Shown here piece after piece: positions 28,085 to 36,664 of a DNA stretch of 64,000 bases. The notes beneath the pieces are model-generated. The model was not told the DNA's origin. It worked only from the letters and a program-made list of their open reading frames with translations, and made no database searches. This stretch comes from Bacillus sp. 2205SS5-2 (GTDB lineage: Bacteria > Bacillota > Bacilli > Bacillales > Bacillaceae_K). Each line of letters starts with the position of its first letter. Position 1 is the first letter of the stretch. Location of the stretch: positions 62,001-126,000 of the forward strand of contig NZ_JAYKTS010000002.1 in assembly GCF_037024155.1 (NCBI RefSeq), given 5' to 3'. The position numbers were made by a program, and so were the translations under genes.

Positions 28085-28618
28085 TTATGATTGAACTAAA
28101 AATCCATGTAATCGGAGAGTTTCTTCAGCATGAAGAAGGGTTTCGTCACTATCAGCAACGAGCGTATGAAGATGCACGCCATCAGTCAATTCAGATAAAA
28201 AGGAAGCTTTTGTTTCTCTTACTTTTTTCATAAATTCCTTCACATCATTTCGAGTGGCTACTCGGATAGAGGCGGTAAGGTCCCCGTAGACGGGGTGCTC
28301 TATTTTGACATCTTGAACCAACACACCTATATCGACAAGAAGATTTAATTCTTCTTCGGTCCGATCAGGAGAATGGAGGCATGCAACTGTTTTTTCGACC
28401 GTTTTTTCTTTGCGCTTTGGAAGAAATAAATAGCCTTGACTCGTGGCAATTATGGGTTCATTACGCGCTTTTAAAAGTGTAATGTCACTCACAATCACTT
28501 GCCGGCTAACATTCATCGATTTGGCCAATTCACTTCCTGTGACAGGGCGTTGAACGTTTTTAAGTTTCGTTAAAATGAGTTGTCTCCGTTCTTCTCCTAA
28601 TATTTTTTTTCCAGACAA
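28085..28618 (-). CDS. niaR: NAD biosynthesis repressor NiaR
   Basis: 177 residues from the TTG at 28618, which has AAAGGAGG at eight bases; the in-frame GTG at 28642 lies before that site. An N-terminal winged HTH (TGSELAKSMNVSRQVIVSDITLLKARNEPIIATSQGY) is followed by the 3H domain with the His segments CLHSPDRTEEEL, IEHPVYGDL and DGVHLHTL, which bind metal and sense nicotinic acid. It represses nad genes when nicotinate is present. Formerly yrxA. It sits 41 bases after nifS in the same operon, so it probably represses itself through the operator in the nifS-nadB gap. Confidence 0.95.
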   Translation of the reverse strand: MSGKKILGEERRQLILTKLKNVQRPVTGSELAKSMNVSRQVIVSDITLLKARNEPIIATSQGYLFLPKRKEKTVEKTVACLHSPDRTEEELNLLVDIGVLVQDVKIEHPVYGDLTASIRVATRNDVKEFMKKVRETKASFLSELTDGVHLHTLVADSDETLLHAEETLRLHGFLVQS

Positions 28619-28659
28619 ACTCGATTCCTCCTTTAAGATCACTAGTGATACATAGTAGT

Positions 28660-29796
28660 TTAACGGTTTTGTAAATGCTGAGCATCATCAACAATTTCTT
28701 TGAGGGTATGAGCAAGCTCAATTACATCTTCATCAGACGTAAAGTGACTAAATGAAATGCGTATAAATTCTTTGGCCTGTTCATCTGAAATACCCATGGC
28801 CTTAATGGTTTTAGAGGAGTCCTGTTGACCGATGGAGCATGCGCTTCCTGTAGATATGCCAAAGCCTTTTCGGTTGGCCTCCAACATGACCCATTGCCCT
28901 TGGAGGCCACAGAGACCAAGTCCGACAACATGAGGGAGTTGCCTGCTTGGATTGCTATGTTGATATAATCTTATCTTTAGGTTTTGTTTCCTTAATTCTG
29001 TTAAAAATAATTGGCGAATAGCTTTAATTCTGTCTTGTTCTATTTGCATCATTTTTTCACCTGCAACGGTAAAGGCTGCGATGCTTGGCAAATCTACGGT
29101 TCCTCCACGAAGACCACCTTCGTGAGTTTGACCTGGGAAAAGGGGTGTTGGGTGACGAAGAGGGTTTATATAAAGTAAACCGACACCTTTAGGTCCATAA
29201 ATTTTATGAGACGAAATGCTAAAACTATCCACATATTGAAGTGAAGCACTCATTTTACCAAATGATTGAACAGCGTCACAATGAAGAAGAATTTTTTTCT
29301 TTTGAACTAATTCTGCAATAGCTTCAATGGGTTGTAAACTGCCAATCTCACCATTTGCGATTTGTACTGAAAGGAGAATCGTGTCTTCACGAATGTTCTC
29401 TTTTAATGTGGTCAGCGATAGTTGTCCATTTTGATCTAAAGGAAGTTTTGTTACTTGAAAACCTCGGTTTTCTAAGTACTCGAAAGCAGAATGAATCGAG
29501 TTATGTTCCCCCATTGTTGTGATAATGTGGTTACCGAGTTTTTTTTGACTGAGTGCAAGGGAAATAATACCAATTAAATTACTTTCTGTGCCACCTGAGG
29601 TAAAGTGAATCCCTTCAGAAGGGATGTTCAATCGAGTTGCCCATTCTTGGCGACATGTTTCTAATAATTGCTTTGCTTTACTGCCTTCATCATGTAGGCT
29701 ACTTGTGTTCCCAAAATAGTTCTTAGCGACTTGGGTATAGGCCTGTAGAGCATCCGAGTCGATGGGAGTTGTAGCAGCAAAATCGAAATATTTCAT
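28660..29796 (-). CDS. nifS: cysteine desulfurase of the nad locus
   Basis: 378 residues. PLP enzyme: SSHKIYGPKGVGLLYI contains the Schiff-base Lys, and STGSACSIGQQDSS the active-site Cys. Mobilises sulfur from cysteine; in B. subtilis the nad-linked NifS supplies the [4Fe-4S] cluster of quinolinate synthase NadA, whose gene is nearby here. ATG with AAGGAGGG upstream. Divergent from nadB and followed by niaR. Confidence 0.95.
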   Translation of the reverse strand: MKYFDFAATTPIDSDALQAYTQVAKNYFGNTSSLHDEGSKAKQLLETCRQEWATRLNIPSEGIHFTSGGTESNLIGIISLALSQKKLGNHIITTMGEHNSIHSAFEYLENRGFQVTKLPLDQNGQLSLTTLKENIREDTILLSVQIANGEIGSLQPIEAIAELVQKKKILLHCDAVQSFGKMSASLQYVDSFSISSHKIYGPKGVGLLYINPLRHPTPLFPGQTHEGGLRGGTVDLPSIAAFTVAGEKMMQIEQDRIKAIRQLFLTELRKQNLKIRLYQHSNPSRQLPHVVGLGLCGLQGQWVMLEANRKGFGISTGSACSIGQQDSSKTIKAMGISDEQAKEFIRISFSHFTSDEDVIELAHTLKEIVDDAQHLQNR

Positions 29797-29848
29797 GGAG
29801 AGAACCCTCCTTCTAATTTTCAGAATACTAGTTTACCATAAAAAATAC

Positions 29849-29904
29849 TTGTTTTTAGTTTAATTATGTGTAAATATATGTGTCAAGACACCTGTAAAAA
29901 CAGG
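29849..29904 (+). promoter_or_regulatory. nadB promoter region with likely NiaR operator
   Basis: A possible promoter TTGTTT (29849-29854), 16 bases, TAAATA (29871-29876) is followed at once by the palindrome GTGTC-AA-GACAC (29880-29891), then CCTGT-AAAA-ACAGG (29891-29904), which overlaps the nadB ribosome site. The nifS-niaR operon diverges from here. Binding by NiaR is inferred from the regulon in B. subtilis and the palindrome. Confidence 0.55.
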
Positions 29905-29918
29905 GAGGAAAAATCGTC

Positions 29919-31505
29919 ATGCGTAAAGCAGATGTTATTATCATTGGAAGCGGTATTGCTTCCTTGCAATTGGCAAAATCACTCAATCATGAGTTTCATG
30001 TGATTATTATCACAAAGTCTAATAAGGAAAGTAGTAATTCGTCGATGGCACAAGGGGGAATTGCCGCTGCTTTATCCCCGAATGATCATGTGATGAAGCA
30101 TTACAAAGATACGTTAGCCGCGGGTAGATGGCATCATGATGAAGTCGAGGTTCAGCGTCTAGTAGAGGAAGGTAAGAGCATTGTCCAATCGTTGAATCAA
30201 CAAAAATTTCCTTTTGATCGAAAAGTTAATGGTGATTTGTCGATGGGGATGGAGGGAGCCCATAGTGCTGAGCGTATTGTGCATAGCGGTGGGGATGCAA
30301 CCGGAAAATTTTTGATTCAACATTTAGTGAAAACATTGCCAGACAATATAGAAATTATCGAACATGAAGCAGTTATTTCGCTGCTACAAGAAGAAGAGAC
30401 CAATCGTTGTATTGGTGTATTGACTTGTAATAACGAGCAAGAGCTAGCGGCTTATTACGCTCCTCATATTGTGCTTGCAACTGGCGGGGCTGGCCGATTT
30501 TATTCGTTCACTTCCAATCATCATAATAGTACCGGTGATGGATTAGCAATGGCTTATCTTGCGGGAGCCCACCTAACAGACCTTGAATTTTTTCAATTTC
30601 ATCCTACACTTTTGTTTGTAAGTGGTGAAACAAAAGGACTAGTGTCCGAAGCTGTAAGAGGAGAAGGTGCATTTCTAGTTAATCAATTTGGCCAAAAAAT
30701 TATGAAGCATCAGCATGTACTTAAAGATTTAGCTCCGAGACATATTGTTGCCCACGAGATATTTAAAGAACGAGCAATAGGAAATGAAGTGTTCCTAGAT
30801 ATTTCTCCAATCGCTAACTTTCAAGAGAAATTCCCCACCATTTCAACATTATGTACTGAGCATGGCGTTTGCCTACAGAAAGGGAAAATACCTGTTGCGC
30901 CTGGTTCCCATTTCTTAATGGGAGGTATAATGGTCAACTCGGTCGGGGAGTCATCAATTAAAGGATTATACGCAATCGGTGAAGTAGCTTGTACTGGTGT
31001 GCACGGGGCGAATCGACTTGCGAGTAATTCCTTATTAGAAGGATTAGTGTATGGTGAAAGACTTGCAAATTATCTAAATGAACAACAAAAGAAAACTTCC
31101 CTCACCTCTTCAATAGAACCGCCATCTCATTCAAAGTTCATGACCATGAATTTTGATTCTGAAGAATTTCGATTGAAGATGATGAAAAATGTTGGAGTCA
31201 TTCGAGACACGGGTAGCTTAAGAAAGCATTTAGACTGGTTAAATGAACAACAAAAAATGAATCAAGCCATTCACTTGATTGCAGGTCATCGTTTGGAGGG
31301 TATTCAAAGATATTTCATGTGGTTGATTGGCAAACTTATGACCGAATCTGCACTTCTTCGAACCGAAAGTCGCGGTGGACATATTCGCAATGATTTTCCC
31401 GAAGAGAAAGAATCTTGGTGTCAAAAACGAATTGTCCATTTTATGAAGGACGGAGAAATGAAGGTGACTTTTAATGAACAACTTAAAATTAAAAACCATG
31501 CTTGA
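29919..31505 (+). CDS. nadB: L-aspartate oxidase NadB
   Basis: 528 residues. The N-terminal FAD motif is VIIIGSGIASLQLAKSL, with SSMAQGGIAAA, the substrate-binding segment EFFQFHPT and GVHGANRLASNSLLEGLVYG later, and a helical C-terminal domain. Oxidises aspartate to iminoaspartate, first step of de novo NAD synthesis. ATG with AGGGAGGA upstream. Its end overlaps nadC by 32 bases. Confidence 0.97.
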   Translation: MRKADVIIIGSGIASLQLAKSLNHEFHVIIITKSNKESSNSSMAQGGIAAALSPNDHVMKHYKDTLAAGRWHHDEVEVQRLVEEGKSIVQSLNQQKFPFDRKVNGDLSMGMEGAHSAERIVHSGGDATGKFLIQHLVKTLPDNIEIIEHEAVISLLQEEETNRCIGVLTCNNEQELAAYYAPHIVLATGGAGRFYSFTSNHHNSTGDGLAMAYLAGAHLTDLEFFQFHPTLLFVSGETKGLVSEAVRGEGAFLVNQFGQKIMKHQHVLKDLAPRHIVAHEIFKERAIGNEVFLDISPIANFQEKFPTISTLCTEHGVCLQKGKIPVAPGSHFLMGGIMVNSVGESSIKGLYAIGEVACTGVHGANRLASNSLLEGLVYGERLANYLNEQQKKTSLTSSIEPPSHSKFMTMNFDSEEFRLKMMKNVGVIRDTGSLRKHLDWLNEQQKMNQAIHLIAGHRLEGIQRYFMWLIGKLMTESALLRTESRGGHIRNDFPEEKESWCQKRIVHFMKDGEMKVTFNEQLKIKNHA

Positions 31506-32355
31506 GCAATTTTTTATTGAAGATATAGGGGAAGGAGACGTTTCTTCACACCCATTATTTCAGCGGACTGATCTGGGAACATTTCATTTTATTGCAAAAG
31601 AGGCCGGCATTTTTTGTGGAGTAGATGTTATCGAAACGGGTTTCTCGTTGATTGACTCCAAGATTGAGGTTGAAGTAAAACGTCAAGACGGAGATAAAGT
31701 AGATAGAGGCGATGTTCTTGCTGAAATCTCAGGTCCCATGGGTAGTTTACTCCAGGGAGAGCGAGTAGTGCTTAATCTTATCCAACGAATGAGTGGCGTT
31801 GCTTCTACGACATATCAAATAGTGGAAGCAGTGAAAGACTCAGGTGTAAGAATTTGTGACACAAGAAAAACAACACCTGGTCTACGAATGATGGAAAAAT
31901 ATGCTGTAACTTGTGGTGGAGGTTATAACCATCGCTTTGGGTTGTACGACTGCGTGATGTTAAAGGATAATCATTTATCTTTCGCAGGCGGAATCACTAA
32001 TGCTGTTAATATCGTCAAAAACAAGCTAGGACATACAGTGAAAATAGAAGTAGAAATTGAGTCAAAAAAACAAATGCTAGAAGCCATAGAAGCAGGAGTT
32101 GATATCATTATGTTTGATAATCGAACGCCTGAAGAGATTGCAGAATGGATTTCTTACGTTCCGAAATATATTGTGACTGAAGCTTCCGGTGGCATCTCTC
32201 CGGAGAATGTCAAAGACTACGCCCACACAGGCGTACATTACATCTCTTTAGGGTATCTCACCCACTCCTACAAATCACTAGACATAAGCGCCAAAGTGAC
32301 AACGAAAAGCGGAAGTGGCTGCCCTGAGACGGCAGGCATCTGTCAGAACGCGTAG
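31474..32355 (+). CDS. nadC: nicotinate-nucleotide pyrophosphorylase NadC, C-terminus derived from a repeat
   Basis: 293 residues. Quinolinate phosphoribosyltransferase: GERVVLNLIQRMSGVAS, DTRKTTPGLRMMEKYAV and GGGYNHR hold substrate residues; EIESKKQMLEAIEAGVDIIMFDN is the late barrel part. Converts quinolinate and PRPP to nicotinate mononucleotide. ATG with AAGGTGA upstream, inside the end of nadB. The body ends normally with HSYKSLDISAKV, but the last 18 or so residues (TTKSGSGCPETAGICQNA) and the stop codon are encoded by the first copy of a 116-bp repeat that starts at 32299. Confidence 0.96.
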   Translation: MNNLKLKTMLEQFFIEDIGEGDVSSHPLFQRTDLGTFHFIAKEAGIFCGVDVIETGFSLIDSKIEVEVKRQDGDKVDRGDVLAEISGPMGSLLQGERVVLNLIQRMSGVASTTYQIVEAVKDSGVRICDTRKTTPGLRMMEKYAVTCGGGYNHRFGLYDCVMLKDNHLSFAGGITNAVNIVKNKLGHTVKIEVEIESKKQMLEAIEAGVDIIMFDNRTPEEIAEWISYVPKYIVTEASGGISPENVKDYAHTGVHYISLGYLTHSYKSLDISAKVTTKSGSGCPETAGICQNA

Positions 32356-32414
32356 TGAATCCTGATTCACGAAGTGGGATGACAAAAGCCCGAGTCTCAA
32401 GCCACTGTAGCTGG
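32299..32414 (+). repeat. REP-like type 1 repeat, tandem copy 1
   Basis: Starts ACAACGAAAAGCGGAAGTGG and recurs 116 bases later almost unchanged. Contains a GTGAATC-CT-GATTCAC hairpin. Overlaps the end of nadC. Related copies, inverted, at 50519-50650 and 60767-60898. Confidence 0.85.
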
Positions 32415-32515
32415 ACAACGAAAAGCGGAAGTGGCTGCCCTGAGACGGCAGGCATCTGTCAGAACGCGTAGTGAATCCTGATTCACGAAGTGGGGTGACA
32501 AAAGCCCGAGTCTCA
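32415..32515 (+). repeat. REP-like type 1 repeat, tandem copy 2
   Basis: Same unit as 32299-32414, nearly identical for about 98 bases up to GCCCGAGTCTCA, then joined to a type 2 unit. Confidence 0.85.
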
Positions 32516-32604
32516 GGTCAGCAGCGACGGTCAAATGTTGGTACACGTAGAAGGTTCTGACCTTCGAAGTGGAGCATTATTTGAGCCATAGCTGCTACCC
32601 GCTA
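32516..32604 (+). repeat. REP-like type 2 repeat
   Basis: GGTCAGCAGCGACGGTCAAATGTTGG...TAGCTGCTACCCGC. Its inverted relative is at 52132-52239. A central AAGGTTCTGACCTT dyad is kept. With the two type 1 units this fills much of the 400-base nadC-nadA gap. Confidence 0.75.
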
Positions 32605-32753
32605 CAGAAATACTAAATTGAGAGATGACTAAATAAGCAATCGCAAAACTTCTAAACAAATATCCTGTAGGCATATTTCAGGAAAGGGTTTCGAATTCAT
32701 AAAGGATCACCGTCAATAAATCGACGAAGCTAGATCAATGGGGGCATGGGAAA

Positions 32754-33863
32754 ATGAGTGTACTACAAATGTTACAAGAACAACAAAATGTTGGTTTGCC
32801 TAAAAAATACCACAATCTTTCTGTTGAAGAAATGGAACAGAGAGTGAAAAATATCAAAGCTGATCTTGGCGAAAAGCTATTTATACCTGGACATCATTAT
32901 CAAAAAGACGAAGTTATTCAGTTTTCAGATGCAGCGGGGGATTCTTTGCAATTAGCTCAAGTCTCTGCACAAAACACAAAGGCCGAGTATATTGTTTTTT
33001 GTGGTGTGCATTTTATGGCCGAAACAGCGGATATATTAACAACTAAAAAGCAAAAAGTAATTTTGCCTGATATGCGGGCTGGCTGCTCGATGGCTGATAT
33101 GGCCAATATTCACCAAACAGAGAAAGCCTGGACAGAGTTACAACATCAATTTGGTGATACGATCATTCCGCTCACTTATGTCAACTCAACCGCGGCAATT
33201 AAAGCATTTGTAGGTGAAAATGGAGGAGCTACTGTTACTTCCTCAAACGCTCATGCGATGGTAAAATGGGCTCTTAAGGAAAAGGAACGCATATTATTTT
33301 TACCTGATCAACATTTAGGGAGAAATACAGCTTATGATCTTGGAATTCCTTTAGACAAGATGGCCGTTTGGGATCCGATTCAAAATGAATTAGTTTTTGA
33401 TGGAAACCCAGAAGAGATAGTTGTGATTCTTTGGAAAGGTCATTGCTCCGTTCATGAGAATTTCACTGTTCAAAATGTTGGAGATATAAGGAAAAATCAT
33501 CCGAACATGAAAATAATTGTCCATCCAGAGTGTAGTCGTGAAGTGGTGAGTCTTGCTGACGAAAATGGTTCAACCAAATATATAATTGAAAGCATAGAGA
33601 ATGCAAAGCCTGGAAGTGCTTGGGCAATTGGGACTGAAATGAACTTGGTGAATCGTTTAATTAGCAATCATCCTGATCAACATATTGTCTCACTAAACCC
33701 CTATATGTGTCCTTGTCTTACTATGAATCGGATTGATCTTCCTCATCTGCTATGGGCGCTTGAGAGCATTGTAGCTGACGAGCCAATTAATATTATTTCT
33801 GTTGATCCAGAAATAGCGAAATTTGCCAATGCTGCCCTAGACCGAATGCTAGCAAGGGCGTAG
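32754..33863 (+). CDS. nadA: quinolinate synthase NadA
   Basis: 369 residues, the long Firmicute form. Candidate [4Fe-4S] ligands are C111 (AGCSMADM), C231 (GHCSVHENF) and C319 or C321 (MCPCLTMN), matching the spacing of B. subtilis NadA. Condenses iminoaspartate with dihydroxyacetone phosphate. Normally directly behind nadC; here about 400 bases of repeats separate them, so it may depend on read-through or on a promoter near 32690-32750 that I could not define. Confidence 0.97.
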   Translation: MSVLQMLQEQQNVGLPKKYHNLSVEEMEQRVKNIKADLGEKLFIPGHHYQKDEVIQFSDAAGDSLQLAQVSAQNTKAEYIVFCGVHFMAETADILTTKKQKVILPDMRAGCSMADMANIHQTEKAWTELQHQFGDTIIPLTYVNSTAAIKAFVGENGGATVTSSNAHAMVKWALKEKERILFLPDQHLGRNTAYDLGIPLDKMAVWDPIQNELVFDGNPEEIVVILWKGHCSVHENFTVQNVGDIRKNHPNMKIIVHPECSREVVSLADENGSTKYIIESIENAKPGSAWAIGTEMNLVNRLISNHPDQHIVSLNPYMCPCLTMNRIDLPHLLWALESIVADEPINIISVDPEIAKFANAALDRMLARA

Positions 33864-33880
33864 TCCTAAAATGAAGTTGT

Positions 33881-33912
33881 CTTCCCAATGATGGGAAGGC
33901 ATATTTTTTTTT
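33881..33912 (+). terminator. terminator after nadA
   Basis: Stem CTTCCCA / TGGGAAG, loop ATGA, then a run of nine T after GCATA. Confidence 0.8.
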
Positions 33913-34000
33913 CTTTAGTCATAAGTTTTTGTGTAGATTAATCGCACTTTGCCTATTTACACATAGGATATATAGACATATGCCTGAGGAGGGAAAAAGA

Positions 34001-35599
34001 GTGAAAATCCATATTGTACAAAAAGGGGACACTCTTTGGAAAATCGCCAAAAAATATGGTGTGGATTTCGAAGAGGTTAAGAAGATGAACGCACAACTAT
34101 CTAACCCTGATATGATTATGCCTGGAATGAAAATTAAAGTGCCAACCATGGGCGGAAGCCTAAAGAAAGAAACACAGGTGAATTACGGTATGAAAGAGAT
34201 GCCTATAGCAACTCATCCATATACAGAAGCTAAACCAATCAAAGAAGTACCGAAAATGCAACCTGTGAAAGAAGCACCAAAAATGCCGATAAAAGAGGCG
34301 CCTGTAAAAAAATATGCGCCTAAGATGCCGATGCCGGTCATCCCAGAAATTGATATTAACAATTACTATACGATGAATATGGCTAATATGCAGGTCCAAC
34401 AACAAGCACCTGTATTGCCGAAAAAGCCAACAAATGTTCTTCCAGCGGTTGAAAAAGAAAAACCGGTTGTTGAAGAAAGTCCTGAAAGTGTTGAAATGCC
34501 TATTCAACAACAGCCCTATGAACATTGCTACCCGGTATCACCAATAATGCCAGGTGCAGGCTATTGCCCACCACATGGGGGACATCCACCTCATCAAATG
34601 CCATATGGAGGATATGGAATGCCAATGCAACAAGGATACCCGATGCAACATGGAATGCCAGGAGTAGAGAATGCGCAAATGATGGGCTATGAGGATGAAT
34701 CCTCTCCCTATATGCAAGGCTACCCAGGAATGATGCCTGAACACGGGTCACCGCAGCAAGTAGCCGGAGTGCAAAATGAAATGGATTCACCAATGGGAAT
34801 GCCGATGTACCAAGGGTATCCAATGGGTAATCAAAACGGTGTACCTGAATCGCCAATAATGCCTGAAACAGGATATGGTACCCAGGAAATGCCGATGCAG
34901 CAAGGACACCCAATGCAGCAAGGGCACCCGATGTATCAAGGACACCCAATGCAGCAAGGACACCCAATGCAGCAAGGGCACCCGATGTATCAAGGACACC
35001 CAATGCAGCAAGGACACCCAATGCAGCAAGGATACCCGATGTATCAAGGATACCCGATGTATCAAGGACACCCAATGCAGCAAGGATACCCGATGCACCA
35101 AGGAATGGGCATGGAAAGCATGGACGAAATGCATCCACAACAAGTGGCGGGTGCTCAAGATATGACAGGCACTCCACCAATGGGGATGCCGCACCAAGGA
35201 TATCCTATGCCAATGCAGCAAGGACATGGCATGCCACCACAACACCCTATGGGTCAACCACAAGGCTATCCCACTCCTCCAATAATGCCAGGAGCTGGAT
35301 ATGAAGGTTATCCTATGTCGAAAGGAATGGGGCCTGCTGGTGAAAGTCCTGGAGCGCAGGGGATGCCGATGAATCATGGGATGGGAGGCTATGGAATGCC
35401 TTCCAATGTTGCTGGGGTAATGGACCAACCTGGAATGGAGGAAGATTGTGGTTGCGGACCAAGATTCAATGGCTATATGCCAGAAGGTGTAAGCCCCGCT
35501 CCATATATGGGTCCCCAATATTATAACGGTCCGCCAAGCTTGTATGCACCAGGACCATTTGCAATGCCACAGCCCTATGACGATGATTTCGAAGGGTAA
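34001..35599 (+). CDS. safA: spore coat morphogenetic protein SafA, with hexapeptide repeat tract
   Basis: 532 residues from the GTG at 34001, which has GAGGAGGG upstream; the longer frame from 33929 has no such site. An N-terminal LysM domain (about 1-50: IHIVQKGDTLWKIAKKYGVDFEEVKKMN) binds cortex peptidoglycan. A Pro/Met/Gln/Gly-rich coat region follows, with 12 consecutive hexapeptides of the type HPMQQG, HPMYQG or YPMYQG (about 34889-35104) and a CGCG near the end. SafA is the main organiser of the inner spore coat in B. subtilis and is sigma-E controlled. The repeat tract is encoded by an 18-bp DNA repeat with a 54-bp higher order, so its length may vary between strains. A terminator hairpin follows just after the stop. 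Confidence 0.92.
   Translation: MKIHIVQKGDTLWKIAKKYGVDFEEVKKMNAQLSNPDMIMPGMKIKVPTMGGSLKKETQVNYGMKEMPIATHPYTEAKPIKEVPKMQPVKEAPKMPIKEAPVKKYAPKMPMPVIPEIDINNYYTMNMANMQVQQQAPVLPKKPTNVLPAVEKEKPVVEESPESVEMPIQQQPYEHCYPVSPIMPGAGYCPPHGGHPPHQMPYGGYGMPMQQGYPMQHGMPGVENAQMMGYEDESSPYMQGYPGMMPEHGSPQQVAGVQNEMDSPMGMPMYQGYPMGNQNGVPESPIMPETGYGTQEMPMQQGHPMQQGHPMYQGHPMQQGHPMQQGHPMYQGHPMQQGHPMQQGYPMYQGYPMYQGHPMQQGYPMHQGMGMESMDEMHPQQVAGAQDMTGTPPMGMPHQGYPMPMQQGHGMPPQHPMGQPQGYPTPPIMPGAGYEGYPMSKGMGPAGESPGAQGMPMNHGMGGYGMPSNVAGVMDQPGMEEDCGCGPRFNGYMPEGVSPAPYMGPQYYNGPPSLYAPGPFAMPQPYDDDFEG
34889..35104 (+). repeat. 18-bp coding tandem repeat inside safA
   Basis: Twelve in-frame 18-bp units (CAAGGACACCCAATGCAG type) encoding the HPMQQG-like hexapeptides. 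A QQ-YQ-QQ order gives a 54-bp superunit. Confidence 0.9.
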
Positions 35600-36575
35600 T
35601 TGGCAAGGGGACGATTTTGATAATCGTCTCCTTTTGTTTATTAAAAAAGAATTAGGTACACAAGATGTCACAATATCGAAGTTGAAAAATGGAAAATGGT
35701 TGATGGAAATCGACGAAAATAAATGGTTTGTCAAAGAATATAGATCGGAGGAACACCTTCTTACACAGTTGCTATTAACCAACAAATTAGATGAGGATGA
35801 ATTTCCTTTCGTTGTAAAATTTCATCCACTTCATTTCGAAAAAACATTGCTTTTTGAGGGTAATTATTTTGCCTTGTACCATTGGCTAGAGTCCACCCCT
35901 TTTTACTACCATCAATACAAAGACAGAGAAAAAGCACTAGAAGTGTTATCTGTGTTTCACGAAAATACATCCTCTTATATTGACGAACTTCACACGTACC
36001 TTCCATCGTATGATTTACTTGGGAAATGGATTAGAAGGCAAAGAGAATTTACTGAGAACTTGCCATTTTTTTCGTTGTTTATTCCCGAGCATATGTTATC
36101 TTCCTTTACTTATTGGGGAACTTATTCTCTTCAGAACCTAGAGGAATCGAAAAGACAATGGGAAAATCGGCAAGAATGTATTGTCCATGGCGATGTGGCA
36201 CACCATAATTTTATTAAAAGTAAGGAGGAGAATTGTTACTTAATTGATTTTGATTTAATTGCAACCGCACCAAAAATGGTGGATGATTTACAATTATCGA
36301 ATCGGTTTTTGCAAGCAATGGAATGGAAAGTAGAGTCCCTATGGCAGCATAAATCCTTAACAAGCTATCAGACCGATTTGCCATTTTTATATGGACTTAT
36401 ATATCCAACCGATGTTTACCGCGAATGGAATCGCTTTCGTAAAGCTAGTCACGAAAATCAAAGAAGAGTTTGGCCCTACCTCTACCGGATGACGTTTCAG
36501 TATTATCATAATCGAATGCGTGGCGTGCAGATTATTGAAGAAATGATTAGGACATTGGAAGAGAAAGGGAAATGA
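35583..36575 (+). CDS. CotS/YsxE-like spore coat kinase homologue
   Basis: About 330 residues from the ATG at 35583 (or 35577); the start is uncertain because no good ribosome site is visible and the ATG lies in the end of safA. The fold is that of aminoglycoside phosphotransferase-like kinases: KWFVKEY early, HGDVAHHNFIKS (catalytic loop HGDxxxxN), and YLIDFDLI (metal-binding DFD). Spore coat proteins CotS, CotI and YsxE belong here. Beside safA a coat-associated role is likely; the substrate is unknown. A terminator-like hairpin (35607-35631) lies within its first codons. Confidence 0.8.
   Translation: MISKGNWQGDDFDNRLLLFIKKELGTQDVTISKLKNGKWLMEIDENKWFVKEYRSEEHLLTQLLLTNKLDEDEFPFVVKFHPLHFEKTLLFEGNYFALYHWLESTPFYYHQYKDREKALEVLSVFHENTSSYIDELHTYLPSYDLLGKWIRRQREFTENLPFFSLFIPEHMLSSFTYWGTYSLQNLEESKRQWENRQECIVHGDVAHHNFIKSKEENCYLIDFDLIATAPKMVDDLQLSNRFLQAMEWKVESLWQHKSLTSYQTDLPFLYGLIYPTDVYREWNRFRKASHENQRRVWPYLYRMTFQYYHNRMRGVQIIEEMIRTLEEKGK
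35607..35638 (+). terminator. terminator-like hairpin after safA, inside next coding start
   Basis: GGGGACGATT / AATCGTCTCC (one G·U), loop TTGAT, then TTTTGTTT. It begins seven bases after the safA stop. Confidence 0.65.
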
Positions 36576-36664
36576 AAAGTCAGATTTATCCTCGTATTTT
36601 TAAGGATTCTTCTCTAACACTAAGTGTGAGCGATTCTTGCTCAAATGATTGGAGGAGAAGGTAT

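Noticed and set aside
34889-35104. Regular 18-54 bp repetition that looks like a CRISPR array
   Set aside because: There are no unique spacers. The repeats are in frame and encode hexapeptides, and no cas gene is near.
34500-35785. Long open frames on the minus strand and in another plus frame across safA
   Set aside because: They are shadows of the 18-bp safA repeat, which is free of stops in several frames. The LysM frame with its ribosome site explains the region.
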